This document shows, one piece after another, positions 15,718 to 24,818 of a stretch of 64,000 bases of DNA. A program made the translations under genes and the position numbers. The DNA lies in contig NZ_CP058561.1 in NCBI RefSeq assembly GCF_018141425.1, positions 496,001 to 560,000 on the forward strand. Direction: 5' to 3'. The notes beneath the pieces are model-generated. The model had not been told where the DNA came from. It saw only the letters and a list, made by a program, of their open reading frames with translations, and made no database searches. The DNA is from Vallitalea guaymasensis (GTDB lineage: Bacteria > Bacillota > Clostridia > Lachnospirales > Vallitaleaceae). Numbering within the stretch: the first letter of the stretch is position 1; each line of letters begins with the position of its first letter.

Positions 15718-17733
15718 TTATGATGCTTTTGGTAACTCTTCAACTTTATTTTTTTCTAGTTTACCTTCTTCAATCAGTTCATTAACATTGATTGATTTTA
15801 CATTAGGTGTTCTTCCATCTTCGGATCTTGGAATAGTAAGATCACCATCCTTAATCATTTCATATACAGTATCTTTATAAGGACTTTCTAGGTCTATGCC
15901 TATTATCTTCCAGTTATTATCAACTGTTGGTACAGCTTTACCTTCTTTTTCTTCTTTAATATATTTGACTATTAAAGCACGTATTCTACCTGCGTCTTGC
16001 ATTGTTTCATAAGAATCGTAGTATACATCTTCATCAGTAACAAGCTCTAATCCCTTTAATGTACCGAATCGATAATTATTAACAGCCAATTTGTATGTTT
16101 CATCATCCTTAACTGGCTCACCATTAAATGTTAAGTTTGTAATTCTGTTATTAGGTTCTTTTGAGATATCAATATCATAGTTCACTCCAGCGAACATATC
16201 ATAATTATATCCTCTGATATCAGGGTTGAAGCTTACTGTTACATCCCCTTCTGTATAGGTATTATAATAGCAGGCTGACCATTCCATGTATTTTTTCAAA
16301 TTCTCACCAGTAATATTTACACCCATCAAAGTATTAGAATATTTATAGATGTTAGCTACATCTTTTTTCTTGAAATCGCCTTTTACTAAGTTCATATCAT
16401 TCTTAAATGCTGCAGCTGAACTTATCTGTGCATCAGTATAGAATAACTGCACCTCATTGATTAAATCCATTAAAGGTGTATCTTCTATTTGAGCAGTAGG
16501 CATTGTTGTAACTTTTGCTTCTCCAGTAATATAATCAACATTTTTAACGTAATCATCTTCAATGTGTCCAACAACAATATTTGCATCTTCTACAGATTTT
16601 TTATGTACAAATTCAAACTCAGATAATATTTCTTTATCTTCTTCAATCTCTTTTGTTTCTATATTTTCTACTGTAACATCCTTAACAACATATCCATCTT
16701 GTGATTCATCTAAAGTAATTTCAGCTTTTGCAAGCGCCCATCCATAACATCCAGGCTCAATTAATTTTACTCCATTAGCTTCTTTATCAGAAAATCTTGA
16801 ATGAGCATGTCCACAGAAAATAACATCAAATTCAGGAAGGGCTTCAGCAATCTCTAATGCACCTTGACTGCCATACTCGCCATCTGGACCTATATGAAAT
16901 GCTCCAACTAGAACATCATATTTTCCTTCTAGTTCTTTTACAACTTTCTTAGCTTCTTCCAAAGGTTGTGTAAAACTTAATCCTTCAAAATGTTGTGGTG
17001 AACTAGCTTCCCATCTAGGAATATGAGGTGGTAATAATCCAACTACTGCTATACGAATACCATCTTTTTCAAAGATTTTGTAAGGCTCTACAAAACGTGT
17101 ATCATCTGTTTTATAAATATTTGCAGCCAATACAGTATTATTGAATGCTTCAATATTTCTATCTAGGAATGATTTATCAAAATTAAACTCATGATTTCCT
17201 AGTGTCCATACATCATAACCCATAGTATTCATGGCTTGTACCATTGGATGTATTGGTAAATCATTGAATAGTTCAGCGCTATTATCTTGTACTGTATCAC
17301 CACAGTCTAATAATATCGCATCCGGTGCTTCTGCTTTTTCTTTATTAATAAGTGTTTGAAGCTTAGCAAATCCTGCATCAGCATCTGGACTATCAGTTGC
17401 ATATTCATATGCATATATACGTCCATGTACGTCACTAGTTCCAAGTATTGTTACTTTTTTACCTTCAACCGCTACATCTTCTTCCTCATTTTCTGTAACT
17501 GTTTCCGCTTTACCAGGTATTTCTAATTCCTGTTCTGGATAAATCATATGAGGATTAGATAATTGATTAACTTCTGCAAGTTCTTCCCATGTTGTGTCAT
17601 ATTTTTCAGCAATCTTCCATAAAACATCTCCTGGTTTCACAGTATACACTTCATTAGCTAATGCAGATGTTGCAAAAACGCTGACTAGCATTAATACAAC
17701 TACTAGAAGTGTAAAGGGCTTTCTGATTTTCAT
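15718..17733 (-). CDS. Secreted LysM-containing 5'-nucleotidase / cyclic phosphodiesterase
   Basis: The 671-residue protein has a signal peptide (1-26), one LysM peptidoglycan-binding domain (about 28-72, VYTVKPGDVLWKIAEKYDTT), a calcineurin-like metallophosphatase domain and a 5'-nucleotidase C-terminal domain (about 400-600). Metal ligands are visible in order: GTSDVHG, DCGDTVQDN, LGNHEFNF, AFHIGPDGE and GHAHSRF. Enzymes of this UshA/YfkN type hydrolyse extracellular nucleotides to nucleosides and phosphate. The LysM domain should retain it in the cell wall. It ends at a terminator and is monocistronic. Confidence 0.9.
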   Translation of the reverse strand: MKIRKPFTLLVVVLMLVSVFATSALANEVYTVKPGDVLWKIAEKYDTTWEELAEVNQLSNPHMIYPEQELEIPGKAETVTENEEEDVAVEGKKVTILGTSDVHGRIYAYEYATDSPDADAGFAKLQTLINKEKAEAPDAILLDCGDTVQDNSAELFNDLPIHPMVQAMNTMGYDVWTLGNHEFNFDKSFLDRNIEAFNNTVLAANIYKTDDTRFVEPYKIFEKDGIRIAVVGLLPPHIPRWEASSPQHFEGLSFTQPLEEAKKVVKELEGKYDVLVGAFHIGPDGEYGSQGALEIAEALPEFDVIFCGHAHSRFSDKEANGVKLIEPGCYGWALAKAEITLDESQDGYVVKDVTVENIETKEIEEDKEILSEFEFVHKKSVEDANIVVGHIEDDYVKNVDYITGEAKVTTMPTAQIEDTPLMDLINEVQLFYTDAQISSAAAFKNDMNLVKGDFKKKDVANIYKYSNTLMGVNITGENLKKYMEWSACYYNTYTEGDVTVSFNPDIRGYNYDMFAGVNYDIDISKEPNNRITNLTFNGEPVKDDETYKLAVNNYRFGTLKGLELVTDEDVYYDSYETMQDAGRIRALIVKYIKEEKEGKAVPTVDNNWKIIGIDLESPYKDTVYEMIKDGDLTIPRSEDGRTPNVKSINVNELIEEGKLEKNKVEELPKAS

Positions 17734-17958
17734 TAAAAATCATCTCCTTCAATTTTATTGATTACTTAAACCTATAAACTTTTTGATAGTTTTCGCTATC
17801 ATTCTAATTATAATCCTAATTCTATTATATATCAATGTTTTGATATTTTATTTAACTTAATATTTACATATATTTCATCATATTATATTGTATTTCGACT
17901 TTTTATTTTTAAGTTATTTTCATTTCGACTTAATTCTATTTTATTCTTAAATAACAAA

Positions 17959-17993
17959 AAGACGAAGATATGAATAAACAATATCTTCGTCTT
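17959..17993 (-). terminator. Terminator of the coiled-coil gene
   Basis: A perfect 13-bp stem, AAGACGAAGATAT (17959-17971) with ATATCTTCGTCTT (17981-17993), is followed on the minus strand by TTTTGTTATT. Confidence 0.85.
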
Positions 17994-18000
17994 CTGGTTA

Positions 18001-18780
18001 TTATAATTTTACATCTACATTCTTACCTATAACCTCTTCTTTTTGTTTTTCTTCTATATTTTTTTCAGGATTAGTATAATTCATTCTTTCTTGTTTTTCA
18101 TCTTCTTCTACCTGATTATTTATCTCTTTATTCTTTTCCTTGGCTTTTTCTAATTTTTCGCTTGCTTTTTTGACTAACTTATTAGCTTTTCCCAAAGCTT
18201 CCATAGCTTCTGTTTCTATTTGATCTGCTTTTGACCTAAATGATACTGATTGTTTTATCCTAAAATCACTCACATCAATACTTTGACCTCTACCTCTATC
18301 AGTTTCAACCTGCTTCTCTAGGATCTTGGCATCTTGTCTCATCTTTCTAGCTGTATTAAGTTTATTATTAGCAGTATCTAGTGCTCTTGAAGCTTTTATC
18401 ATTGATTTTGAAGATAATTCAATTCCTAATTCAGCTTTTATTTCATCTAAAGGAGTAGGTGGTTTTTCTTCTTTTTCTTTCTTCTTAGCTTCAATTTCTT
18501 CTGCCTCTTCTATTTTTTCCTCTACTTCAGTCATTTTTTCTTTGATTTTTTCTTCGTTGATCCTTTGAAGTATTTCTTGCTTTTGCTTTTCTAGCTGTTC
18601 AATTTTCTCTTGCTTTTCTTTAGCAGTCAATTTTTCATTTTCTCTTATATCTGCAATGTTCTTATCAACTCTTACCATCTGCTTTTGCAATCTAGTAATT
18701 GGAGTTTCTTTTTTCCCATTATTTCTAATAGCGTTATTATATACATTAACTCCGCCATTAGTATTTGTATTAATATTCAT
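18001..18780 (-). CDS. Hypothetical coiled-coil protein
   Basis: I do not recognise this 259-residue protein. After an Asn/Thr-rich start (MNINTNTNGGVNVYNNAIR) it is almost entirely charged helix: a Lys/Glu coiled coil at about 28-105, a Pro break (EKPPTPLDEIKAELG), a second helical region with Ala/Lys heptads at about 135-235, and a charged tail. No signal or membrane segment is present. The opening is similar to small flagellar or FlxA-like proteins, but I cannot assign it. The ATG at 18780 follows GAGGTG; an in-frame GTG nine bases upstream lies in the ribosome site itself. Confidence 0.65.
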   Translation of the reverse strand: MNINTNTNGGVNVYNNAIRNNGKKETPITRLQKQMVRVDKNIADIRENEKLTAKEKQEKIEQLEKQKQEILQRINEEKIKEKMTEVEEKIEEAEEIEAKKKEKEEKPPTPLDEIKAELGIELSSKSMIKASRALDTANNKLNTARKMRQDAKILEKQVETDRGRGQSIDVSDFRIKQSVSFRSKADQIETEAMEALGKANKLVKKASEKLEKAKEKNKEINNQVEEDEKQERMNYTNPEKNIEEKQKEEVIGKNVDVKL

Positions 18781-19009
18781 ACTCTTCACCTCTTAATTTA
18801 ATAACATTCATTGCTTAGTAACAAATATTTCATATATATATATATCGTCAATTCTCATTTAAATATTAAGACATAAATCATAAAATTCTTTATAAAATTC
18901 AAACTCATTTTCAAATATGTTGAAATAAACATCACAATATGCTATTATTAGTTGAATATTATTATATAATGATATTTTTAATCAACTAAATTATATATTA
19001 TAAAAAGGA

Positions 19010-19957
19010 GTGATTATTATCAAAAAAATATTCAGTATGCTATTAATTTCAGTGTTAGTATTATCAAATGCAACTATTTCTAGGGCTAATACTGGACCTA
19101 TTCAAGTTAATGGTTACATAAATATTGGTGAGGGTTATGAAGGTGAAGAGTTTTCTGTGACAACAAATATTTATAATGACAGTGCAGCTTATCATAATGT
19201 AACCATTGAAATTCAAGATAATGATATCAATCTATGTGTTGACAAAACCCAGTTGAGAATACCTGGTAATCAAGGTATCACCATTAAAATTACTGGTAAG
19301 TACCCAAAAGCAGATAACACTAGTATATTTGCCAATTTGAAAATAGTGGATGACCTTAATTACACAAATGATCAAGAGATTCATTTTTATGCTTCAAAAG
19401 TGTTGAAAAAAGATAAAGATGATAATGATGAACCTTCTAATCCTGAAGATAATAATAATCATAATCCACATAAATTTTCACCAGTAAAAAATGTTAAGAT
19501 AAGATATGACAATTCAAAACAAGCCTATATCTTTACTTGGGATCCAGTAGATTATGCTACAAGTTACTATCTACAATTCCTAAAACCTAGCAGTCATTCT
19601 AAGGTTGTTGCGTTTAATATTACACACACTAAAACAGTATATACTAACAGAGCTGAAGTTGAAATGCGTCCAGATGTTGGAGTGATATTAAGAATACAAG
19701 CTGTTGGAAATAAATATTTACCAAATAATGATTGCGTAGCTTATTTGAAACGAAAAAGCGGAAGAAGAGGTTACGATACTATAACAACCACTTACAATGA
19801 ATTTTTAGAAGAGTATAAGGAAAGATATTCTACAAATCCTAGACGTAGAGATACTAGTACAACTAGCGGTGGAACTAGAGGTAATACAAATAATGGTAAT
19901 ACTAGACGTGATAGTAATAATGGTAGCAGAACACGCACCAGTTATAAAGGAAGATAA
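19010..19957 (+). CDS. Secreted protein with Fn3-like domain and Arg/Asn-rich tail
   Basis: The product, about 315 residues, has a signal peptide (KKIFSMLLISVLVLSNATIS, cleavage near ANTG), a beta-sandwich domain (about 30-130), an acidic Asn-rich linker, a degenerate Fn3-like domain (about 165-250, SPVKNVKIRYDN and FTWDPVDYATSYYLQFL) and a basic Arg/Thr/Gly/Asn-rich end of about 45 residues. Such tails often bind acidic wall polymers. The start is odd: AAGGAG (19005-19010) is eight bases from an ATC codon (19019) where ATG is expected. The only standard start, GTG at 19010, overlaps that site. It ends in a very strong terminator. Confidence 0.65.
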   Translation: MIIIKKIFSMLLISVLVLSNATISRANTGPIQVNGYINIGEGYEGEEFSVTTNIYNDSAAYHNVTIEIQDNDINLCVDKTQLRIPGNQGITIKITGKYPKADNTSIFANLKIVDDLNYTNDQEIHFYASKVLKKDKDDNDEPSNPEDNNNHNPHKFSPVKNVKIRYDNSKQAYIFTWDPVDYATSYYLQFLKPSSHSKVVAFNITHTKTVYTNRAEVEMRPDVGVILRIQAVGNKYLPNNDCVAYLKRKSGRRGYDTITTTYNEFLEEYKERYSTNPRRRDTSTTSGGTRGNTNNGNTRRDSNNGSRTRTSYKGR

Positions 19958-19969
19958 TCATCATTAGCT

Positions 19970-20021
19970 ATAAGTAACTGTCGGATAATTCATCTTAGTG
20001 TATTATCCGACAGTTACTTAT
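19970..20021. terminator. Strong terminator with perfect 20-bp stem
   Basis: Arms 19970-19989 and 20002-20021 are perfectly complementary (ATAAGTAACTGTCGGATAAT). It separates the convergent secreted-protein and glycerophosphodiesterase genes. Confidence 0.8.
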
Positions 20022-20049
20022 ATAATAATCATAGTTTATTTAAATAGTA

Positions 20050-21822
20050 TTATCGATAAGTTCTTAATATATTTATTAGTAGTTCATCATAATCGGTTAT
20101 TATGTTATCCACGCCCATTTCTATGAATTCCATCATTTTTTCACTGTCATTTACTGTCCATACATGGACATCCCTATTCATTAAATGTGCTTTTACTACG
20201 AAGTTCTCATCAATATAACTTTCTTCAATACTATAAAAGTCCACACCTTTGATACTGTTAATATCTCCTATTGCAAAAAACATGATATATCCTGTTTTGA
20301 TATTGCTATCCAATAACTCAACTTTTTGTAATAAATCATAATCCAATGATGTTACAACACATGACTTAACAATATTGTTCTTCTTGATTATATCTACAAC
20401 TTTTCCCACTAATCCTTTTCTTTTCTTTCTCTGCTTGAGTTCGATATTCAATCTTATCCTACCTTTTGAGTAATCTATGACTTCCTGTAAAGTAGGAATC
20501 TTTTCTCCCTTAAAATCACTACTGAACCAGCTGCCAGCATCTAGTTTTTTGATTTCACTATAATTGGCATCATATAGATTCTTATCAAGCCCAGTGATTC
20601 GCTTCAGATTTTTATCATGAAAAAGCACCACTTTTCCATCTTTAGTTTCTTGTACATCAATCTCAACAAAATCCGCTTTATTCTTAACTGCTTCTCTAAT
20701 TGCAGCAAGAGTGTTTTCTGGTGCTTCTTTTGAGCTCCCTCTGTGAGCAGTAACACCCACCTTATAATGAGTATTTTCAAAGTCCGCCAACACGTATTTT
20801 GTAAAGAACAACACTAAACAAAATGATAATACCAACAACAATTTTACAGTTTTCTTATTGTTGAATATCTTATCTATCAAAGACAGCTTTGTCCTTTTAC
20901 TCAAAGGAAAGACTTCTAAAGGACTATCATTAATACTAATATACAGATAAGTGAAATGATGAATAACATAAGGTATTATCAAAAAACTGACTAAATATAA
21001 AAATACTCCAATAAAAATGAATAAACCGTTAATAATTACATTGGTTAACGAATCATTATGAGATAGTATTGGAAAAGATATGGCTATACTTCCAAATATA
21101 CCTACACTTATTATTACAATCAGCAAAACTGTAATAGATAAATGTTTTATTACTGTCTTAAAATTATTTTTTACTAAATAGAAGCTTTTCTTCATTGCTT
21201 GAAAAGCCGATTTATTCTCAAGCATTATTATCTCCATAGCAAAAACCCAGCTTATTGAAAAAAGGAAAAGAATAACCGTTCCTAATTTCATAGTCATATA
21301 AAGGAATTGATTTCTATTTATATAAGCTTTTACGAAAGAAGGTATTTTCAGTGATGTCAATAAACTTGTATGATATCCCATATCAAGCCATGGAAATATG
21401 ATTATGACATACACCAATATCAGGAATCCACCAAATCCTATAAGATTCTTAAACCTTTTAACACAAATCTTCAATACGTTAAAAAGGCTTGTTGGCTGTT
21501 TATCTATAGAAGCCTCATAACTTATAATCACAAGTCCTCCATACTCAATAAGAAGAACTAACGTAGCAAAAATAATTATTAATATCCCACTTAAAAATCC
21601 TTGTGGAGATAGTAGAAATTTCAGTATGACTCCGTTAAAAAGTATATTAATCCCTTTACTTTTCAAAATAAGCTTAAACAATTCTTTAAATATTGGAATT
21701 AGGACAATAGCAATCAATATCTTAGCAACTATCTGATATTTTATAAAAGTCCAGAAATATTTTCTAAAACTGTTAAATATGTTTTTGTATTTACTACTTA
21801 TTGTATGTTTTTTATAAATCAC
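20050..21822 (-). CDS. Membrane glycerophosphodiester phosphodiesterase
   Basis: The product has an N-terminal membrane domain of about six to eight helices (to about residue 340, the GPDPase_memb type) fused to a C-terminal GDPD TIM-barrel. The catalytic motifs are visible: TAHRGSSKEAPENT, DFVEIDVQETKDG and VLFHDKNLKR (His, Glu-x-Asp, His-Asp). It cleaves glycerophosphodiesters, or glycerophosphate polymers such as lipoteichoic acid pieces, to glycerol-3-phosphate. I favour the GTG at 21822, eight bases after GGAGG. The upstream ATG codons at 21837 and 21843 overlap or precede that site. Monocistronic. Confidence 0.88.
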   Translation of the reverse strand: MIYKKHTISSKYKNIFNSFRKYFWTFIKYQIVAKILIAIVLIPIFKELFKLILKSKGINILFNGVILKFLLSPQGFLSGILIIIFATLVLLIEYGGLVIISYEASIDKQPTSLFNVLKICVKRFKNLIGFGGFLILVYVIIIFPWLDMGYHTSLLTSLKIPSFVKAYINRNQFLYMTMKLGTVILFLFSISWVFAMEIIMLENKSAFQAMKKSFYLVKNNFKTVIKHLSITVLLIVIISVGIFGSIAISFPILSHNDSLTNVIINGLFIFIGVFLYLVSFLIIPYVIHHFTYLYISINDSPLEVFPLSKRTKLSLIDKIFNNKKTVKLLLVLSFCLVLFFTKYVLADFENTHYKVGVTAHRGSSKEAPENTLAAIREAVKNKADFVEIDVQETKDGKVVLFHDKNLKRITGLDKNLYDANYSEIKKLDAGSWFSSDFKGEKIPTLQEVIDYSKGRIRLNIELKQRKKRKGLVGKVVDIIKKNNIVKSCVVTSLDYDLLQKVELLDSNIKTGYIMFFAIGDINSIKGVDFYSIEESYIDENFVVKAHLMNRDVHVWTVNDSEKMMEFIEMGVDNIITDYDELLINILRTYR

Positions 21823-21897
21823 TGAACTGTCCTCCATACACATTCAACCAAGACTCCTCTATTCTCTCATGGAATTTCATACAAAGTTGAATACAAA

Positions 21898-21932
21898 GGG
21901 GCTGTAGGATATCCACACATCCCACAGCTCCC
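21898..21932 (-). terminator. Terminator of the ABC transporter operon
   Basis: On the minus strand GGGAGCTGTGGGAT pairs imperfectly with ATCCTACAGCCCC and is followed by TTTGT. Confidence 0.6.
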
Positions 21933-21975
21933 AATATCTAAATCGTCATTCTTATTTTCACTATCATAAATAACA

Positions 21976-22671
21976 TCATTTAATAGTTGTTAATATTTTT
22001 CTATAATCATTTAATTTATCTTTTTGTTTAATTCTTTCCCTTTTGGGAATATTTATTTCAATTTCTTTCTTAATCTCAACTGGTCTGCCATCTAATATGT
22101 ATATCTTGTCTGATAATAATAAAGCTTCATCTAGATCGTGGGTTACAAATATTACAGTTCTATTATCCTCTTCCCATAATTCCAGAAAAGCATTAATCAA
22201 TTCAATCTTAAGATCATAATCCAACCCTTGAAATGGTTCATCCATAAGTAATATTTCTGAACGATAAGCGAAAGCTCTTGCTATAGAAACTCTTTGTTTC
22301 ATACCACCACTTAATTGTTTTGGATAATAATCACTGAACTTACCTAACTTAACTATATCTATATACTTTTTAGTTAATTGGTCAACATTTATATTCTTAT
22401 TACTTTTTAGTACAAACTTGATATTATTTTCTATTGTTGCCCATGGTAACAGTCTGGTATCTTGAAAAATATAGGATACATTATTATCTATACCTTCAAT
22501 GGACCCACTATCATATTCTAGAGTTCCAGAAATAATATTAAGAAGTGTAGTTTTACCACACCCTGAAGCACCTAAAAAACATACTATCTTATCTTCATCA
22601 ATGGATAGATTAAAATCTTTCAGTATAGTCAAATCATCAAATGCTTTACTGATATTGTTCAGTTTAATCAT
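21976..22671 (-). CDS. ABC transporter ATP-binding protein, NitT/TauT type
   Basis: This is a 231-residue ABC ATPase with Walker A GASGCGKTT (about 33-41), Q-loop FQDTRLLPW, signature LSGGMKQRVSIARA, Walker B ILLMDEP and H-loop VTHDLDEAL. The short form with these motifs is typical of SsuB/TauB/NrtD-type importers of sulfonates, nitrate or thiamine precursors. It is the last gene of a three-gene operon (binding protein, permease, ATPase) on the minus strand, 11 bases after the permease stop. Confidence 0.88.
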   Translation of the reverse strand: MIKLNNISKAFDDLTILKDFNLSIDEDKIVCFLGASGCGKTTLLNIISGTLEYDSGSIEGIDNNVSYIFQDTRLLPWATIENNIKFVLKSNKNINVDQLTKKYIDIVKLGKFSDYYPKQLSGGMKQRVSIARAFAYRSEILLMDEPFQGLDYDLKIELINAFLELWEEDNRTVIFVTHDLDEALLLSDKIYILDGRPVEIKKEIEINIPKRERIKQKDKLNDYRKILTTIK

Positions 22672-22682
22672 TATTATTACAC

Positions 22683-23450
22683 CTACTTTTGTATACGCAC
22701 TGGCAGCATTTTTCTAAGTAAATACTTGAATATATATTCTAACATCAAACTTAAGACAATAACAACTATTGTCCAAGCAAATAGCTGTTCTGATTCTATA
22801 TATACTTTTGCATTATATAGTTTTGTACCTATGGAAAATTTAGGACTGCTAAGTACTTCAGCAGCAACTGTTACTTTCCACCCTAGACCAAGAGAAGTTA
22901 TCATAGCAGTTGTTATATATGGAATAATTGAAGGAACGTATATATCTTTTATTATATATCTTTTATCAACCTTATATACATATGCCATGTCTATCAATCT
23001 TCTGTCAATATGCTTGATTCCCCCAACGACCGAAGTCCATATAATAGGAAAACACATCAAAAAGCATATAAAGATAGGTACATTCTCTGATTTGAACCAT
23101 ACCAATGCAATAAGTATAAAAGACATAACTGGTGTTGATTTTACTGCGACTATTATTAGATTAAGAATCTCATACATTAAATGGTTGATTCCGCATATTA
23201 TTCCTACTAATATTCCTACAATACATGCTATTACAAAGCCTACTGCAACTCTAAATATAGTAGCAAAGATTGTCTGCCAAAACATAACTGTCTTGATCTC
23301 TTCCAATAATACCTTAAAAGTATTATAAGGAGTAGGAAGATATATTTCCTTATTGATAACTAAGGCAATAATCTCCCATACTATTATCCAAAATATTAAA
23401 GCTATTATTTTATATAATCGTCGTCTATTTTTGGTAATAGAAGTCTCCAT
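22683..23450 (-). CDS. ABC transporter permease, NitT/TauT type
   Basis: The 255-residue protein has six membrane helices and the BPD-type EAA-like loop (MAYVYKVDKRYIIKDIYVPS, about 155-175, with IPYITTAMITSLGLGWK after it). This matches SsuC/TauC permeases. Its start overlaps the end of the binding-protein gene by 26 bases, so the two are translationally coupled. The substrate depends on the binding protein and is not known. Confidence 0.87.
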   Translation of the reverse strand: METSITKNRRRLYKIIALIFWIIVWEIIALVINKEIYLPTPYNTFKVLLEEIKTVMFWQTIFATIFRVAVGFVIACIVGILVGIICGINHLMYEILNLIIVAVKSTPVMSFILIALVWFKSENVPIFICFLMCFPIIWTSVVGGIKHIDRRLIDMAYVYKVDKRYIIKDIYVPSIIPYITTAMITSLGLGWKVTVAAEVLSSPKFSIGTKLYNAKVYIESEQLFAWTIVVIVLSLMLEYIFKYLLRKMLPVRIQK

Positions 23451-24600
23451 CAGGTAATTTTCCTCCTAATGACTTTGGATTGAAGTCAAATAGTATTTCA
23501 TATAAGTTCTGTAATGTATCTTTTGCATCAGTAGCACTCATATAGACTATATTACAATTAGGTATAGCTTTTTGTGCAATAGCAGCACTAGGTAAGATTT
23601 CATGTTTTTCAATTAACTTACCAGCTTCTTCATGATTAGCATTAACAAAGTCTACTGATTCTTTATATTCTTGTAGAAATTTATCTACTAGTTCTTTATT
23701 GTTAGCTGCAAATTCTGCGTCTACTACAATACATCCCATTGCAAGTGGACTATCTTCACCTTGGATTTTCTCCCACTCTTTTGTAATATCAAGTGCAATT
23801 CTAGCATCTTTGTTTTTCATTGATACAGTAGTTACGAATGGTTGTGGTAATAAAGCTATTTTGTTATCTCCTGATATTACAGTTGTTGCAACTTCTGCAT
23901 GTTGCATAGAGAAATTAATATCTACATCTTTTTCAGGGTCTATAGAATTTTCCTTCAATATATATTGTAATATATAATCTGGAACTGATCCTTTTCCACT
24001 AGCATAAATTTCTTTGCCTTTTAGATCATTAATATCATTAATTTCATTTCCTACTTCCATAATATATAATACACCAAGTGTATTAACTGCTGCAAGCTTG
24101 ATACCACCTTCTGTTTTATTATATAAAACAGAAGCTAAGTTTGTTGGAAGGCATGCAAAATCTACTTCTTTATTAACAATCTTACCAACCAAATCATCTG
24201 GTGCACCAGTTAAAGTAAAATCACAATTGACTTCTGATTCGCCTGTAGTTACATCTTCCATTAATTTTGCCATACCCATTCCTGTAGGTCCTTTTAATGT
24301 AGCAACTCTTATAGTTGTATCTTTTAAGATTGTTTCATCTGAGGATTCATCTTTGTTTTCTTCTTTATTAGCTTCATCCTTATCCTCTTCTTTGTTAGTT
24401 TCGTCTTCAGCATCTTTATCAGTGTTCTCTTTATTATCTACTGATTCATTATCTTCATCAGCTTCTTTATTGTTCTCTTGTTCCTGTGTATATACATCAT
24501 CCTCAACATCTTTCTTTTTATTGGATTTACACCCTGCAAATAAAGCAGTCATAAGTACTAGTGTAAGCATCAAGCACAATATTTTATTAAGATTCTTCAT
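23425..24600 (-). CDS. ABC transporter substrate-binding lipoprotein with long acidic linker
   Basis: The 391-residue protein has a lipoprotein signal (LTLVLMTALFAGC, lipid-attached Cys24), an unusually long Glu/Asp/Lys/Asn-rich linker (about 29-92) and an NMT1/TauA-like periplasmic-binding fold. The fold shows TIRVATLKGPTGMGMAKLME, VDFACLPTNLASVLY and EIYASGKGSVPDYILQYIL. The linker should hold the domain well away from the membrane. First gene of the three-gene importer operon. Related proteins bind sulfonates, riboflavin or thiamine precursors; this substrate is unknown. Confidence 0.87.
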   Translation of the reverse strand: MKNLNKILCLMLTLVLMTALFAGCKSNKKKDVEDDVYTQEQENNKEADEDNESVDNKENTDKDAEDETNKEEDKDEANKEENKDESSDETILKDTTIRVATLKGPTGMGMAKLMEDVTTGESEVNCDFTLTGAPDDLVGKIVNKEVDFACLPTNLASVLYNKTEGGIKLAAVNTLGVLYIMEVGNEINDINDLKGKEIYASGKGSVPDYILQYILKENSIDPEKDVDINFSMQHAEVATTVISGDNKIALLPQPFVTTVSMKNKDARIALDITKEWEKIQGEDSPLAMGCIVVDAEFAANNKELVDKFLQEYKESVDFVNANHEEAGKLIEKHEILPSAAIAQKAIPNCNIVYMSATDAKDTLQNLYEILFDFNPKSLGGKLPDGDFYYQK

Positions 24601-24767
24601 AATAATTTATCCTTTCTTATCTCTTATCAACTTTTAAATTAGTAGCTATTATATGATTAAATATTATAACATAAATTTACTCTTTCAAAATATTTATTTT
24701 ACATTTTTTGCTGTATTTTTATCATTGACCAAATAAAAAGATTTAATTATATTATTTTACAGCAAAA

Positions 24768-24808
24768 AAAATATAGCTCATCTTATTATTATAAGGTAAG
24801 CTATATTT
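24768..24808 (-). terminator. Terminator of the aldolase gene
   Basis: Arms AAATATAGCT (24769-24778) and AGCTATATTT (24799-24808) are followed on the minus strand by a T-rich run (TTTTTTTGCTG). Confidence 0.75.
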
Positions 24809-24818
24809 ATTTATGATA

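Noticed and set aside
18831-18845. Short TA-repeat as a replication or recombination site
   Set aside because: A simple AT-rich run common in this genome, with no DnaA boxes or partner repeat.
22726-23328. Long plus-strand frames opposite the ABC permease, and similar long antisense frames across the window
   Set aside because: They lie exactly over well-supported minus-strand genes and show no family features, ribosome sites or plausible composition.
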